Assembly (NCBI GenBank): GCA_022791875.1
Contig: JAAVZX010000024.1
Location: forward strand, 186,001-250,000
Length of the DNA: 64,000 nt
Origin: Oscillibacter sp.
Lineage (GTDB): Bacteria; Bacillota; Clostridia; Oscillospirales; Oscillospiraceae
Direction of reading: 5' to 3'
Positions 50,168 to 58,307 of the stretch are shown piece after piece; the first letter of the stretch is position 1, and the number at the start of each line of letters is the position of its first letter. A model generated the notes under the pieces. It searched no databases and was not told the DNA's origin. It worked only from the letters and a program-made list of their open reading frames with translations. A program made the translations under genes and the position numbers.

Positions 50168-52321
50168 ATGATCGAAAAAATTGCCCATACGCTGACGCGC
50201 AAACCCCGTTTCGTAGCCCTGGTGGCGGTCCTGATGCTGATTCCGGCGGGCCTGGGCTTCGTGGCCACCCGCATCAACTATGATATTCTCTCCTACCTGC
50301 CCCAGGACCTGCCCTCCTCCCAGGGCGAGCAGCTTCTGGAGGAACCGTTTCAGATGGCGGCGACCAGTATGCTGATCGTGGAGGGAATGCCCGCGGGGTA
50401 CACGAACCGGCTGATTCAGGATATCAAGGACGTTCCCGGCGTGTCCAGCGCGGTCTGGATCAGCAATCTGGTGGGCATCCAGGTGCCGGTGGAGATGATT
50501 CCGGCGGATTTTCGGGAGATGTTCTTCTCGGGGCAGGCTACCATGATGCTGATTCAGTACGACCACCCCGGCGCGTCCGATGAGACGATGGAGGCCATTC
50601 AGCAGGTGCGGAATGTGTGCAATGAGCGCTGCTTCCTGGCGGGATTCTCCGTGGTGATCAAGGATACGCGGGACGTGATGGACAGCGAGCTTCCTGTTTT
50701 CGTGGGGCTGGCGGTGCTTCTGGCCCTGGTGGCGATGAGCGTGACGTTGGAGTCCACGGTGCTCCCCTTCGTGTATCTGGCCAGCATCGGTATGGCCGTT
50801 GTTTACAACTTCGGCAGCAATATTTTCCTCGGAGAGATTTCGTACATCACTAAGGCAATCGCCGCCGTTCTCCAACTGGGCGTTACGATGGACTACTCCA
50901 TCTTCCTCTACCACCGTTACGAGGAAGAGCGGGAGCACTATGAGGATAAGCGGGACGCTATGACCCAGGCGATTATCGCGGCCTTCCGGTCCCTGTCGGG
51001 CAGCAGCATGACTACGATTGCGGGCTTTCTGGCCCTGTGCTTCATGCGGCTGACCCTGGGCAAGGATATCGGCATCGTCATGGCGAAGGGCGTTGTGCTG
51101 GGCGTGGCGACGGTGATTCTGGTGCTCCCGTCCCTGGTGCTGGTGTTTGACAAGCAGATTGACAGGCACCATCACAGGACCCTGATTCCGTCCTTTGACC
51201 GGGTGAACAGGATGATTTACAAGGCCCGCGTACCGCTGGTGATTCTGACGCTCGTACTGTTCCTTCCGGCGGTCTACGCCCAGAAGCACGCCAATATTTA
51301 CTACAAGCTGGACGAATCCCTCCCCCGGGACCTCCCGTCCATCGTCAGCAACGAAAAGCTGAAGGACGACTTCGACATGGCAACCAGCCACTTTGTGGTC
51401 CTGCGGGACGATCTTTCCTCCGCGGACATGGCGGAGATGGAGGAACAATTGGAGGACATTCCGGGCATTACGTCCCTGGTTTCCTACCACAGCATGTTAG
51501 GCACCGGCATTCCGGACTTCTTCATCCCGGACACCGTAAAAGATATGCTCCGCCAGGAGGGCTACCAGCTCATGATGATCAACTCCAGCTACGCCCCCGC
51601 TACGGATGAGGTGTCGACGCAGCTGGACGCCATGAACGAGATTCTCCACCGCTACGACCCGGAGGCCATGATCACAGGCGAGGGCGCGATGTACCGCGAC
51701 CTGATTGACACTTCGTCAGTGGATTTCAGAGTGACGAATTACATCTCAATTGCCGCCATTTTCCTGATAATCGCCATCGTATTCCGCTCCATCACCATCC
51801 CAGCAGTCCTGGTTGCCACAATAGAGCTGGCCATTTTCATCAACCAAGGCATCTGCTATTTCACCGGCACCGAAATCCCCTTCATAGCCCCCACGATCAT
51901 CAGCTGCGTCCAACTGGGCGCGACAGTAGACTACGCGATCCTAATGACCTCCAGATTCCAGGAGGAACTAAAGAAGGGCCTAACGAGAAAGGAAGCCATC
52001 CAAATAGCCGCCTGTTCCTCCGACGCCTCGATAGTAACCAGCGCCCTAGTCCTATTCTGCGCCACCCTAGGCGTCTCCTTCGTCTCCTCCATCGACCTAA
52101 TCGGCGCCATCTGCGTCATGCTGGCCCGCGGCGCCCTTATCTCCGCCGTCGTCAGCATCTTCCTGATGCCCGCCATCCTCTGCGTCTGCGAACCCATCTT
52201 CCAGCACACCAGCTGGAAGTGGAAGACACCGCCGCCACCGCCGCCACCGCCGCCCGACGACGGGGACGAGGACGAGGGACGGGGGGCCTCCGGCGGCTTA
52301 CTTTTCTTGAAAGAAAAGTAA
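50168..52321 (+). CDS. MMPL/RND-family transporter
   Basis: 717 residues, about twelve transmembrane helices in two halves (one helix, large loop, five helices, repeated), with MMPL motifs QLGVTMDYSIFLYHRYEEE (about 240) and QLGATVDYAILMTSRFQEEL (about 585), whose Asp-Tyr pairs relay protons. It exports lipids or hydrophobic drugs. The C-terminal tail has nine prolines, then an acidic stretch; its last residues (GRGASGGLLFLKEK) and stop codon come from repeat A11. TetR regulators and the secreted protein are next door. The distal third is rich in otherwise rare CTA, ATA and AGA codons. Confidence 0.93.
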   Translation: MIEKIAHTLTRKPRFVALVAVLMLIPAGLGFVATRINYDILSYLPQDLPSSQGEQLLEEPFQMAATSMLIVEGMPAGYTNRLIQDIKDVPGVSSAVWISNLVGIQVPVEMIPADFREMFFSGQATMMLIQYDHPGASDETMEAIQQVRNVCNERCFLAGFSVVIKDTRDVMDSELPVFVGLAVLLALVAMSVTLESTVLPFVYLASIGMAVVYNFGSNIFLGEISYITKAIAAVLQLGVTMDYSIFLYHRYEEEREHYEDKRDAMTQAIIAAFRSLSGSSMTTIAGFLALCFMRLTLGKDIGIVMAKGVVLGVATVILVLPSLVLVFDKQIDRHHHRTLIPSFDRVNRMIYKARVPLVILTLVLFLPAVYAQKHANIYYKLDESLPRDLPSIVSNEKLKDDFDMATSHFVVLRDDLSSADMAEMEEQLEDIPGITSLVSYHSMLGTGIPDFFIPDTVKDMLRQEGYQLMMINSSYAPATDEVSTQLDAMNEILHRYDPEAMITGEGAMYRDLIDTSSVDFRVTNYISIAAIFLIIAIVFRSITIPAVLVATIELAIFINQGICYFTGTEIPFIAPTIISCVQLGATVDYAILMTSRFQEELKKGLTRKEAIQIAACSSDASIVTSALVLFCATLGVSFVSSIDLIGAICVMLARGALISAVVSIFLMPAILCVCEPIFQHTSWKWKTPPPPPPPPPDDGDEDEGRGASGGLLFLKEK

Positions 52322-52432
52322 GCAAAAGAACTTTTTAACTCGACGCGAATCTGGTGGGTGTTGAAGGCTGTTGCGCAGTAACCATGTGCCTGCGTGTGGG
52401 GCATACCATCCTGGTATGCCCCACGGTTTTTC
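52279..52432 (+). repeat. Family A repeat copy A11 (subtype II), left half of second tail-to-tail pair
   Basis: Head, CTTACTTTTCTT/AAGAAAAGTAAG palindrome, AACTCGACGCGAATCTGGTGG-type linker, terminal hairpin GTGGGGCATACC/GGTATGCCCCAC (52396-52424) and GTTTTT. Its first 43 bases are coding in the MMPL gene. Confidence 0.87.
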
Positions 52433-52444
52433 AGTTTACATAAG

Positions 52445-52611
52445 AAATCTGTGGGACCTTCTATCGCAATAGAAGGTCCCACTTGCACCTGCCCCGTTAC
52501 CGTGTGACAGGCTTTAACGCCCACCGCACCGTAGAGCGGTATGAAAGCTCTTTTCGCTTCCTTTTCTCTCGAGAAAAGGAAGCCGCCGGAGGCCCCCCGT
52601 AGGTACGCACC
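52445..52611 (-). repeat. Family A repeat copy A12 (subtype I), right half of the pair
   Basis: Terminal hairpin GTGGGACCTTCTAT/ATAGAAGGTCCCAC (52451-52482), linker GTTACCGTGTGACAGG, CTCGAG palindrome, complemented head ending in GTAGGTACGCACC. With A11 it fills the 347 bases before the CoA-transferase. Confidence 0.87.
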
Positions 52612-52668
52612 TTGACAGACCGCCAGCCTTCGTAGTATGATGGGGGTACAATTTTGGAGGTGGGAATT

Positions 52669-54027
52669 TTGGGTACTAATGAGTTGCGTGCGGTCCGCCG
52701 GGGGCGGATGGCGGGGGCCGGGAGCTGGCAGGAGCAGTTTGAGGGGCTTCGGATGTCTGCTGCTGAGGCGGCGGGGTTGATTCGGGACGGGGATGCTGTT
52801 TGTATGCCGGGGGCGGCTAGTTGGCCTTATGCGGTGGACGCGGCGTTGACGGAACGGTTGACTGAGATTCAGGGGCATATTGAGCTTGATGGGTTGTTTA
52901 CGCCGGTGGATACTGTGCTGCTGCGGCCTGAAAATAAAGCGTTGGTGGATTATTATGTCAACTTTTTGGCTGGGGATCGGGCTTTGATTCCCCAGGGGAA
53001 TGTACATTTTGTGCCGACGCATTTGAGTAAAAATGGAGCCTGGATCTGCGCGCGTGAGCCGCGGGTTACGGTCATTACTTGTACGCCGCCGGATGAAAAC
53101 GGGTGGATGAGCCGGAGTATTTCTGCGTCCCATCTGGATCGGGCTGTGCTGGAGCAGAGCGAGGTCGTGATCGTGGAAATCAATCCGCGGCTGCCCTGGC
53201 TGGTCAGCGAGGGGGAGTGCCATCTGCTGTTCCATGTGTCGGAGGCGGATGCTATCGTGGAGAGCAATCATACGCTGGCGGAAAATGGGTCGCCTGCAGC
53301 GACGGAGGTGGATCGGATTATTGCCGGGTTTATCGCGGAGATGATTCCGGATGGGGCCTGCCTGCAATTCGGGCAGGGGGGACTGCCCAACGCGGTGGGC
53401 GAGTGTTTGGCCTACGCGGGGAAGAAGGACCTGGGGATTCATACCGAGGTGCTGACCAACTGCGTGATGAAGCTGATGCAGCAGGGGGTGGTGAACAACA
53501 GCCAGAAGGCCCTATGTACCGGGCGGGCCGTGGGGGCGCTGTGCGTGGGGGACCAGGAGCTCTGGACCTTTGCCGACGGCAACCGGGACCTGTGCTTCAA
53601 GGAGGTCCGCTGGGTGAATGATCCGCGGAACATCTGCCAGAACAGCAATGTCGTGTCCATCAACAACGCCATGGAAATCGACCTCACGGGGCAGATCAAC
53701 GCGGAGAGCGTGGGGCCGCGGATGTACTCGGGAACGGGTGGGCAGCTGGAATGGGTCATCGGGTCCCAGTGGTCTCCGGGTGGAAAGAGCATCATTGCGC
53801 TGCGGTCCAGCTACCGGGACAAGGCGGGGGTGCTGCAAAGCAAGATTAAGCCTCTGCTGACGCCGGGAAGCATCGTGACGACGCCGCGGACCTGCGTGCA
53901 GTACGTGGTGACGGAGTACGGGGTGGCGAATCTGAAGTTCAAGAGCGTCCGGGAACGGGCGAAGGCGCTGATCGCGATTGCGCATCCGGATTTCCGGGCG
54001 GAGCTGGAGAGGGAGATTCCGCTGTGA
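52669..54027 (+). CDS. Acetyl-CoA hydrolase/transferase-family CoA-transferase
   Basis: 452 residues. Two alpha/beta CoA-transferase halves. LPNAVGECLAYAGKKDLGIHTEVLTN contains the catalytic Glu (HTE) expected to form the glutamyl-CoA thioester, and SGTGGQLEWVIGSQWSPGGKSIIALRS is the second-half signature. 4-Hydroxybutyrate or butyryl-CoA:acetate CoA-transferase is likely. TTG 52669 is 8 bases from GGAGG. The first half uses many GGG/GAT/TTG codons, the second half GGC/GAC/CTG. It overlaps the next gene's GTG by 4 bases. Confidence 0.9.
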   Translation: MGTNELRAVRRGRMAGAGSWQEQFEGLRMSAAEAAGLIRDGDAVCMPGAASWPYAVDAALTERLTEIQGHIELDGLFTPVDTVLLRPENKALVDYYVNFLAGDRALIPQGNVHFVPTHLSKNGAWICAREPRVTVITCTPPDENGWMSRSISASHLDRAVLEQSEVVIVEINPRLPWLVSEGECHLLFHVSEADAIVESNHTLAENGSPAATEVDRIIAGFIAEMIPDGACLQFGQGGLPNAVGECLAYAGKKDLGIHTEVLTNCVMKLMQQGVVNNSQKALCTGRAVGALCVGDQELWTFADGNRDLCFKEVRWVNDPRNICQNSNVVSINNAMEIDLTGQINAESVGPRMYSGTGGQLEWVIGSQWSPGGKSIIALRSSYRDKAGVLQSKIKPLLTPGSIVTTPRTCVQYVVTEYGVANLKFKSVRERAKALIAIAHPDFRAELEREIPL

Positions 54028-54536
54028 GCCGTAAAAACGGGATGGAAGAGCGCGATATGATCAAGATCTGGGGATGGGAAAAGAAGCCGCGAACCATGCT
54101 GAGGTTTCTCAAAATTGGGGACATTTTTTGTTTTAAATATGATGACCACACCTATCGCTTCGGGCGGATCATGTCAAAGGTAATCTTTCATATCGTGGAA
54201 ATATTTGACTATGCTTCCGACCAGCCGGTCATTACCGGGGAAGATGTTCTCAACGCAGGCCGGCTCTTGGTGACCCCGTTGGATACTTACAGTCTTTTTG
54301 ACCGAAAAAGCGAGGGAGAGTGGCGGATCATTGGCCACCAGGAGGACTACACTCCGAAAAACGCGGAGAATATCTGGTTCTCTTGGGGCGCTGCCTCTGG
54401 GTGCCGGAAGTCCAATCCGCTGGACCAGACGGTGTTTATCAGCGAGGAGGAGGGGAAAGCCCTGCCGCCCCTTTCTCCTGGTGGAGATTATGATGTAAAG
54501 AGCGAAATAGCAGATAAATTGAAGAAAAGCGAATAA
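54024..54536 (+). CDS. Imm26-like immunity-type protein
   Basis: 170 residues. FLKIGDIFCFKYDDHTYRFGRIM and the following FHIVEIFDYASDQPVI resemble Imm26 (immunity 26/HocA-like) proteins, often found beside polymorphic-toxin genes; this is a by-eye match. No toxin gene is visible next to it. The start is uncertain: GTG 54024 overlaps the CoA-transferase stop (used here), ATG 54042 and 54057 are alternatives. AT content is higher than that of its neighbours. Confidence 0.6.
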   Translation: MSRKNGMEERDMIKIWGWEKKPRTMLRFLKIGDIFCFKYDDHTYRFGRIMSKVIFHIVEIFDYASDQPVITGEDVLNAGRLLVTPLDTYSLFDRKSEGEWRIIGHQEDYTPKNAENIWFSWGAASGCRKSNPLDQTVFISEEEGKALPPLSPGGDYDVKSEIADKLKKSE

Positions 54537-54558
54537 CATAGACAACATGAGAGTGACG

Positions 54559-54596
54559 AAAAGAACCCACCTGGCTAACCAGGCGGGTTCTTTTTT
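54559..54596 (+). terminator. Intrinsic terminator
   Basis: AAGAACCC-CCTGG and CCAGG-CGGGTTCTT arms followed by six T's, between convergent genes. Confidence 0.9.
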
Positions 54597-54601
54597 CATG
54601 C

Positions 54602-57600
54602 TCAGCGCACCCTCTGCGTGAACCGGTAGAGAATCACAGCGAACTGCGCGCGTGTGACGGTGCCCTCGGGATCCAGGCGCTTGCCGCCGCTGGTGCCGTT
54701 GAGAATCCCCTTGGCCACGGCCCAGGCCATGGCGTTCCGGGAGGCGGGGGAGATTTGCCCGCTGTCGGCAAAATTGGTGAGGGGCGCCTGGGTGGCGGTG
54801 TCGCCGCCCAGGAGGAAGGCGGCCTGGTAGAGGGCGGTGATCATCTCCTGGCGGGTGATGGGGGTGGTGGGGTGGTCGCCGGAGGCGATGCCGTTCTTGA
54901 CGGCCCAGGTTTTGGCCTGATCCATGCCCGCGGGACGGTTCCCGAAGATGCGGGCCATGACCATCCAGAGCTGCTGGTGGTTGGTAGAGCTGTAGGGGCT
55001 GAACGTGGCGGCGGTGGTGCCGGTCATATAGCCCGACTGGTAGGCCCAGCCGATTTCACCCGCCGCCCAGTAGGTGGAGGGGATATCCCGGAAGACCTGG
55101 GCCGCGGCGCTGGGGCTGGGCACAGGCTGGATGGTGATGTCAGGGGTGGTGACGGTGGTTGGGGGCGTGTAGGTGGGGTAATAGGGGCGGTAAGAGGAGG
55201 ACGAGGAGGGGCGGGAGGGCCGGGAATAGGAGTAGATCCAGGTGAATTCCGCGTAGACGTAGACCCTGGAAGCGGGCATGGTGAAGCGGTAGCGCCCGCC
55301 GCCGGTGTTCTCGAGGCTGACGCGCCAGCCGTCGTCGTCCGTGACCCAGATGCCGTCCAGCTCGTAGCCGCTGTTGGGGTAGGTGCTGATGGTGACGGTT
55401 TCCCCGGGGCGGGCGCGGGAGGCGTTGGTTTCGATAACGCCGTCGTAGGTGCGGGTGCAGGTGACGGCGTAGTCGGTTTCGGAGGTGGACTTGGCCTTGA
55501 CGGAGATGTCAAATGTTGCGGTTTTGCCCTCGTAGGTGATGGTGAGGGTTTGCTTCTCCACGGCCTTGCTGGAATCGAAGCCTGTGACCATGGCGGCGGT
55601 GACGTTTACCGTTTTTGTGGTCTTGTCGGACATAGTGGCTTCGATGGTGAGTTTATCCACGCTCAGGGCATCGCCGACGGTGTACTCGGTCTTATGGGCG
55701 GTGCTGTTGACCTTGATGGAGTCCACGGTGGCGGCGGGTTTTTCGGGGTCGCCGGTGCTGGATTTTTCCTTGATGGAGATGTCAAATGTTGCGGTTTTGC
55801 CCTCGTAGGTGATGGTGAGGGTTTGCTTCTCCACGGCTTTGGTGGTGTCGAAGCCTGTGACCATGGCGGCGGTGACGTTTACCGTTTTTGTAGTCTTGTC
55901 GGACATAGTGGCTTCGATGGTGAGTTTATCCACGCTCAGGGCATCGCCGACGGTGTACTCGGTCTTGTGGGTGGTGCTGTTGACCTTGATGGAGTCCACG
56001 GTAGCGGCGGGTTTTTCGGGGTCGCCGGTGCTGGATTTTTCCTTGATGGAGATGTCAAATGTTGCGGTTTTGCCCCCGTAGGTGATGGTGAGGGTTTGCT
56101 TTTCCACGGCTTTGGTGGGGTCGAAGCCTGTGACCATTTCCGCGGTGACAGGGATTTCCTGCGTTTTACCATCGGACATGGTGGCCTCGATGGTAAGGCC
56201 AGCCACGCTCAGGGCGTCGCCGACAGTGTACTCCGTTTTGTGGTTAGTGCTGTTAACCTTGATAGATACCACGGTGGGCGTTTCGGGCGGGTTGACGGGC
56301 GTATCCTCACCGATGATCAGCGTACCTGTGACGGTTGTCTCTTGGCCACTCTGCATGTAAGCTGCGGGAATGGTGAATTCGATCTTATAGGCGCCGTCAG
56401 CAAATACAGGATTAAAAAGGTCTTTAGGCTCAATCGCGATAATTTCACTATTGTCCTCATAGGTAAAAAACAGGTTAAAAGCATCCGCTCTGTATATTTC
56501 AGTATCATTTCCCACAGTAACCAAAGGAGCCGCTTTTTCGTTTACGCGGACTTTCGGAGCAATAAGGTACAATCCAAAATTTTCTGTGCTGTCCGAATAG
56601 TCTACAGTCAAAGGAATTGCGATTTTCCAATCGTCAAGCTCTATAAAATCTTCAGTTTTCACAGGGGGCGGCACCTGCATGGAAACGTTGATAATTTCCG
56701 TCTTTAGGATCGAAGAGCCTACCCATTTTCCTTCACTGTAATTGAGCCCTATATTGGTCAAGTTTGAGGGGTTGGCCAGAAAAAAGGAGCCTTCGTCTGT
56801 GTTTTCAGGGGCGGTGATGTAAATATACTCGTTTCTGGGCTGTCCGGATATACCCTCAGAATTGATGGAACCAATGCCTACTTTTGTTTTGCCAGACACG
56901 CTGCCGCTGATGTTCAGCGTTTGTTCTTTGCCCAGAATCAATGTTCCGCCGCCGGTGAAATTACCAACAGCAAAGTCGTTATCGTAATTCGAGAGATTCA
57001 GCGTACCGCCGGTGACTGTGAGGTTTGGGTGGGTGCCGGTGAAATTGCTTCCCGCCGCTGGCATGAAATTGCCACTCTGCACCGACAGGCTGGCAATATT
57101 GTCCAGGACGACGTTATATGTCAGATTGTCGTTGCCATTGAAGGTCACGGCGGCCTGCGTGCTCCCACCTGTAAGGCCATGTACTGCGCGTACAAGTCCG
57201 TTCCGCAGGGAGATATCCACCGCGCCGGTGACGGGAAATTTCGTTGTGTTTGCTGTGGGCGGATCTGGGTTCCACTTATCAACATCAAATATGTTGTTTG
57301 AATCGACAGGCGTTTCCAAAGCGCCGCAGGCATACACCGTTCCCATACTTCCCACAGCGTCGCTATGGAAGAGGATGCTGGCGGGAGTAGCCGAAGGGCT
57401 GGCATTGCCGTCAGCGGAGATATTTCCGGCATACATATTGCCAAGGCTGGTGGTTCCCTGGATCATAATTGTACCATGATTGCCGGACCGAGGCGTTTCG
57501 TCAAGGACAAGCCCCGTCACGCCGCCGCAGAACAGGTGGACCTCCCGGCCCGCCCGTTGGTTGGCATTGTTTAAGGCGTAGGTAACATTCTTTAAGGTCA

Positions 57601-57964
57601 GCGTATGACCGTTGGCAATAATGGCGTTTCGGGTGCCGTTTACGAAATTGAGGGTAAGATTTTCAAAGGTTACATCCGCGCCCAGAAGGATTCCGCCCTT
57701 GCGCAGGTAGATGTTTCCGCCTTTGATCGTCACCTGTTTGTCAATCACCCAGGGCTGGCTGTTGCTGCCTGTGTCGTTAACTTCGCACGAGCCTTTCAGA
57801 ATGATGGTGTCGCCGTCTTTGGCGGTTTGCAGGGCGTTCACAAGCCCGTCTGTATCGCTGGGGTTTACAGCTATCTCCTGCGCCGCCGCCCGCACCGGCG
57901 GCAGCAGGGCCGCGGTCAGGCACAGCGCCATGATCAGAGACAAAAACTTCGTCATTTTCTTCAT
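54602..57964 (-). CDS. Large SLH-anchored surface protein with Ig-like repeats
   Basis: 1120 residues. Signal peptide (about 5-28), a right-handed beta-helix-like region (about 40-400) with repeated GGNIYLRKGGILLGA and NLTVTGGTLNLSNY type turns, then three Ig-like repeats (about 555-825) of 91 residues each (SIKVNSTNHKTEYTVGDALSV...). An InlB-like beta repeat (about 850-910), a Ser/Pro/Tyr linker and three SLH motifs (about 958-1120) follow. Start MKKMTKF at 57964 after AAGGAATTG. The Ig-like repeats are nearly identical at DNA level (period 273 bases). Divergent from the BTAD regulator; likely adhesin or S-layer-associated. Confidence 0.9.
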   Translation of the reverse strand: MKKMTKFLSLIMALCLTAALLPPVRAAAQEIAVNPSDTDGLVNALQTAKDGDTIILKGSCEVNDTGSNSQPWVIDKQVTIKGGNIYLRKGGILLGADVTFENLTLNFVNGTRNAIIANGHTLTLKNVTYALNNANQRAGREVHLFCGGVTGLVLDETPRSGNHGTIMIQGTTSLGNMYAGNISADGNASPSATPASILFHSDAVGSMGTVYACGALETPVDSNNIFDVDKWNPDPPTANTTKFPVTGAVDISLRNGLVRAVHGLTGGSTQAAVTFNGNDNLTYNVVLDNIASLSVQSGNFMPAAGSNFTGTHPNLTVTGGTLNLSNYDNDFAVGNFTGGGTLILGKEQTLNISGSVSGKTKVGIGSINSEGISGQPRNEYIYITAPENTDEGSFFLANPSNLTNIGLNYSEGKWVGSSILKTEIINVSMQVPPPVKTEDFIELDDWKIAIPLTVDYSDSTENFGLYLIAPKVRVNEKAAPLVTVGNDTEIYRADAFNLFFTYEDNSEIIAIEPKDLFNPVFADGAYKIEFTIPAAYMQSGQETTVTGTLIIGEDTPVNPPETPTVVSIKVNSTNHKTEYTVGDALSVAGLTIEATMSDGKTQEIPVTAEMVTGFDPTKAVEKQTLTITYGGKTATFDISIKEKSSTGDPEKPAATVDSIKVNSTTHKTEYTVGDALSVDKLTIEATMSDKTTKTVNVTAAMVTGFDTTKAVEKQTLTITYEGKTATFDISIKEKSSTGDPEKPAATVDSIKVNSTAHKTEYTVGDALSVDKLTIEATMSDKTTKTVNVTAAMVTGFDSSKAVEKQTLTITYEGKTATFDISVKAKSTSETDYAVTCTRTYDGVIETNASRARPGETVTISTYPNSGYELDGIWVTDDDGWRVSLENTGGGRYRFTMPASRVYVYAEFTWIYSYSRPSRPSSSSSYRPYYPTYTPPTTVTTPDITIQPVPSPSAAAQVFRDIPSTYWAAGEIGWAYQSGYMTGTTAATFSPYSSTNHQQLWMVMARIFGNRPAGMDQAKTWAVKNGIASGDHPTTPITRQEMITALYQAAFLLGGDTATQAPLTNFADSGQISPASRNAMAWAVAKGILNGTSGGKRLDPEGTVTRAQFAVILYRFTQRVR

Positions 57965-58307
57965 ATCACAATTCCTTCCTGGTCCGTATGTAAACAACTG
58001 CCATTTAAGATACAACCAATATACCCGATACCGGGGAAAATTGCAACCATTTTCCGCGAAGAAACCTGGATTTGGCGATTTTTCCCATGGAAAGTCCGGA
58101 GGCCGCGCAAAAAATCCCGCCTCCGGTGCGGCGGGTTTACAAAAAAGTGTACTTTTTGGCAGGCAGATACGCAATTACTGAATGATACCAGAATACCATA
58201 GATTCTCCCGTATTTCAATCATAAATACTGTGAAATTTTCCATAATTTTACCCTGCAAAAAAGTACAGGATGTTGCACGGCGGGCAGAGGGGGGGAGTTG
58301 TGGAGGC
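57965..58307. other. 343-base divergent intergenic region
   Basis: It holds the starts of the SLH protein (minus) and the BTAD regulator (plus). A GC-rich hairpin CCCGCC/GGCGGG lies at 58116-58135 between A- and T-rich flanks. CATAAT (58241-58246) could be a -10 box without a good -35. I see no gene, repeat of families A-C, or clear operator. Confidence 0.5.

Noticed and set aside
47225-51490. 1421-residue open frame on the minus strand opposite the 953-aa protein and MMPL genes
   Set aside because: It is a shadow caused by GC-rich codon third positions. It has low-complexity composition, no ribosome site and no motifs, while the plus-strand proteins have signal peptide, membrane segments and MMPL motifs.
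52275-52668. SAM or other riboswitch before the CoA-transferase
   Set aside because: The structured sequence there is fully explained by repeats A11 and A12, with no riboswitch core motif.
54755-56707. 650-residue Gly/Val-rich plus-strand frame with internal repeats
   Set aside because: Its repeats are the reverse image of the Ig-like repeats of the SLH protein; it has no independent coding evidence.
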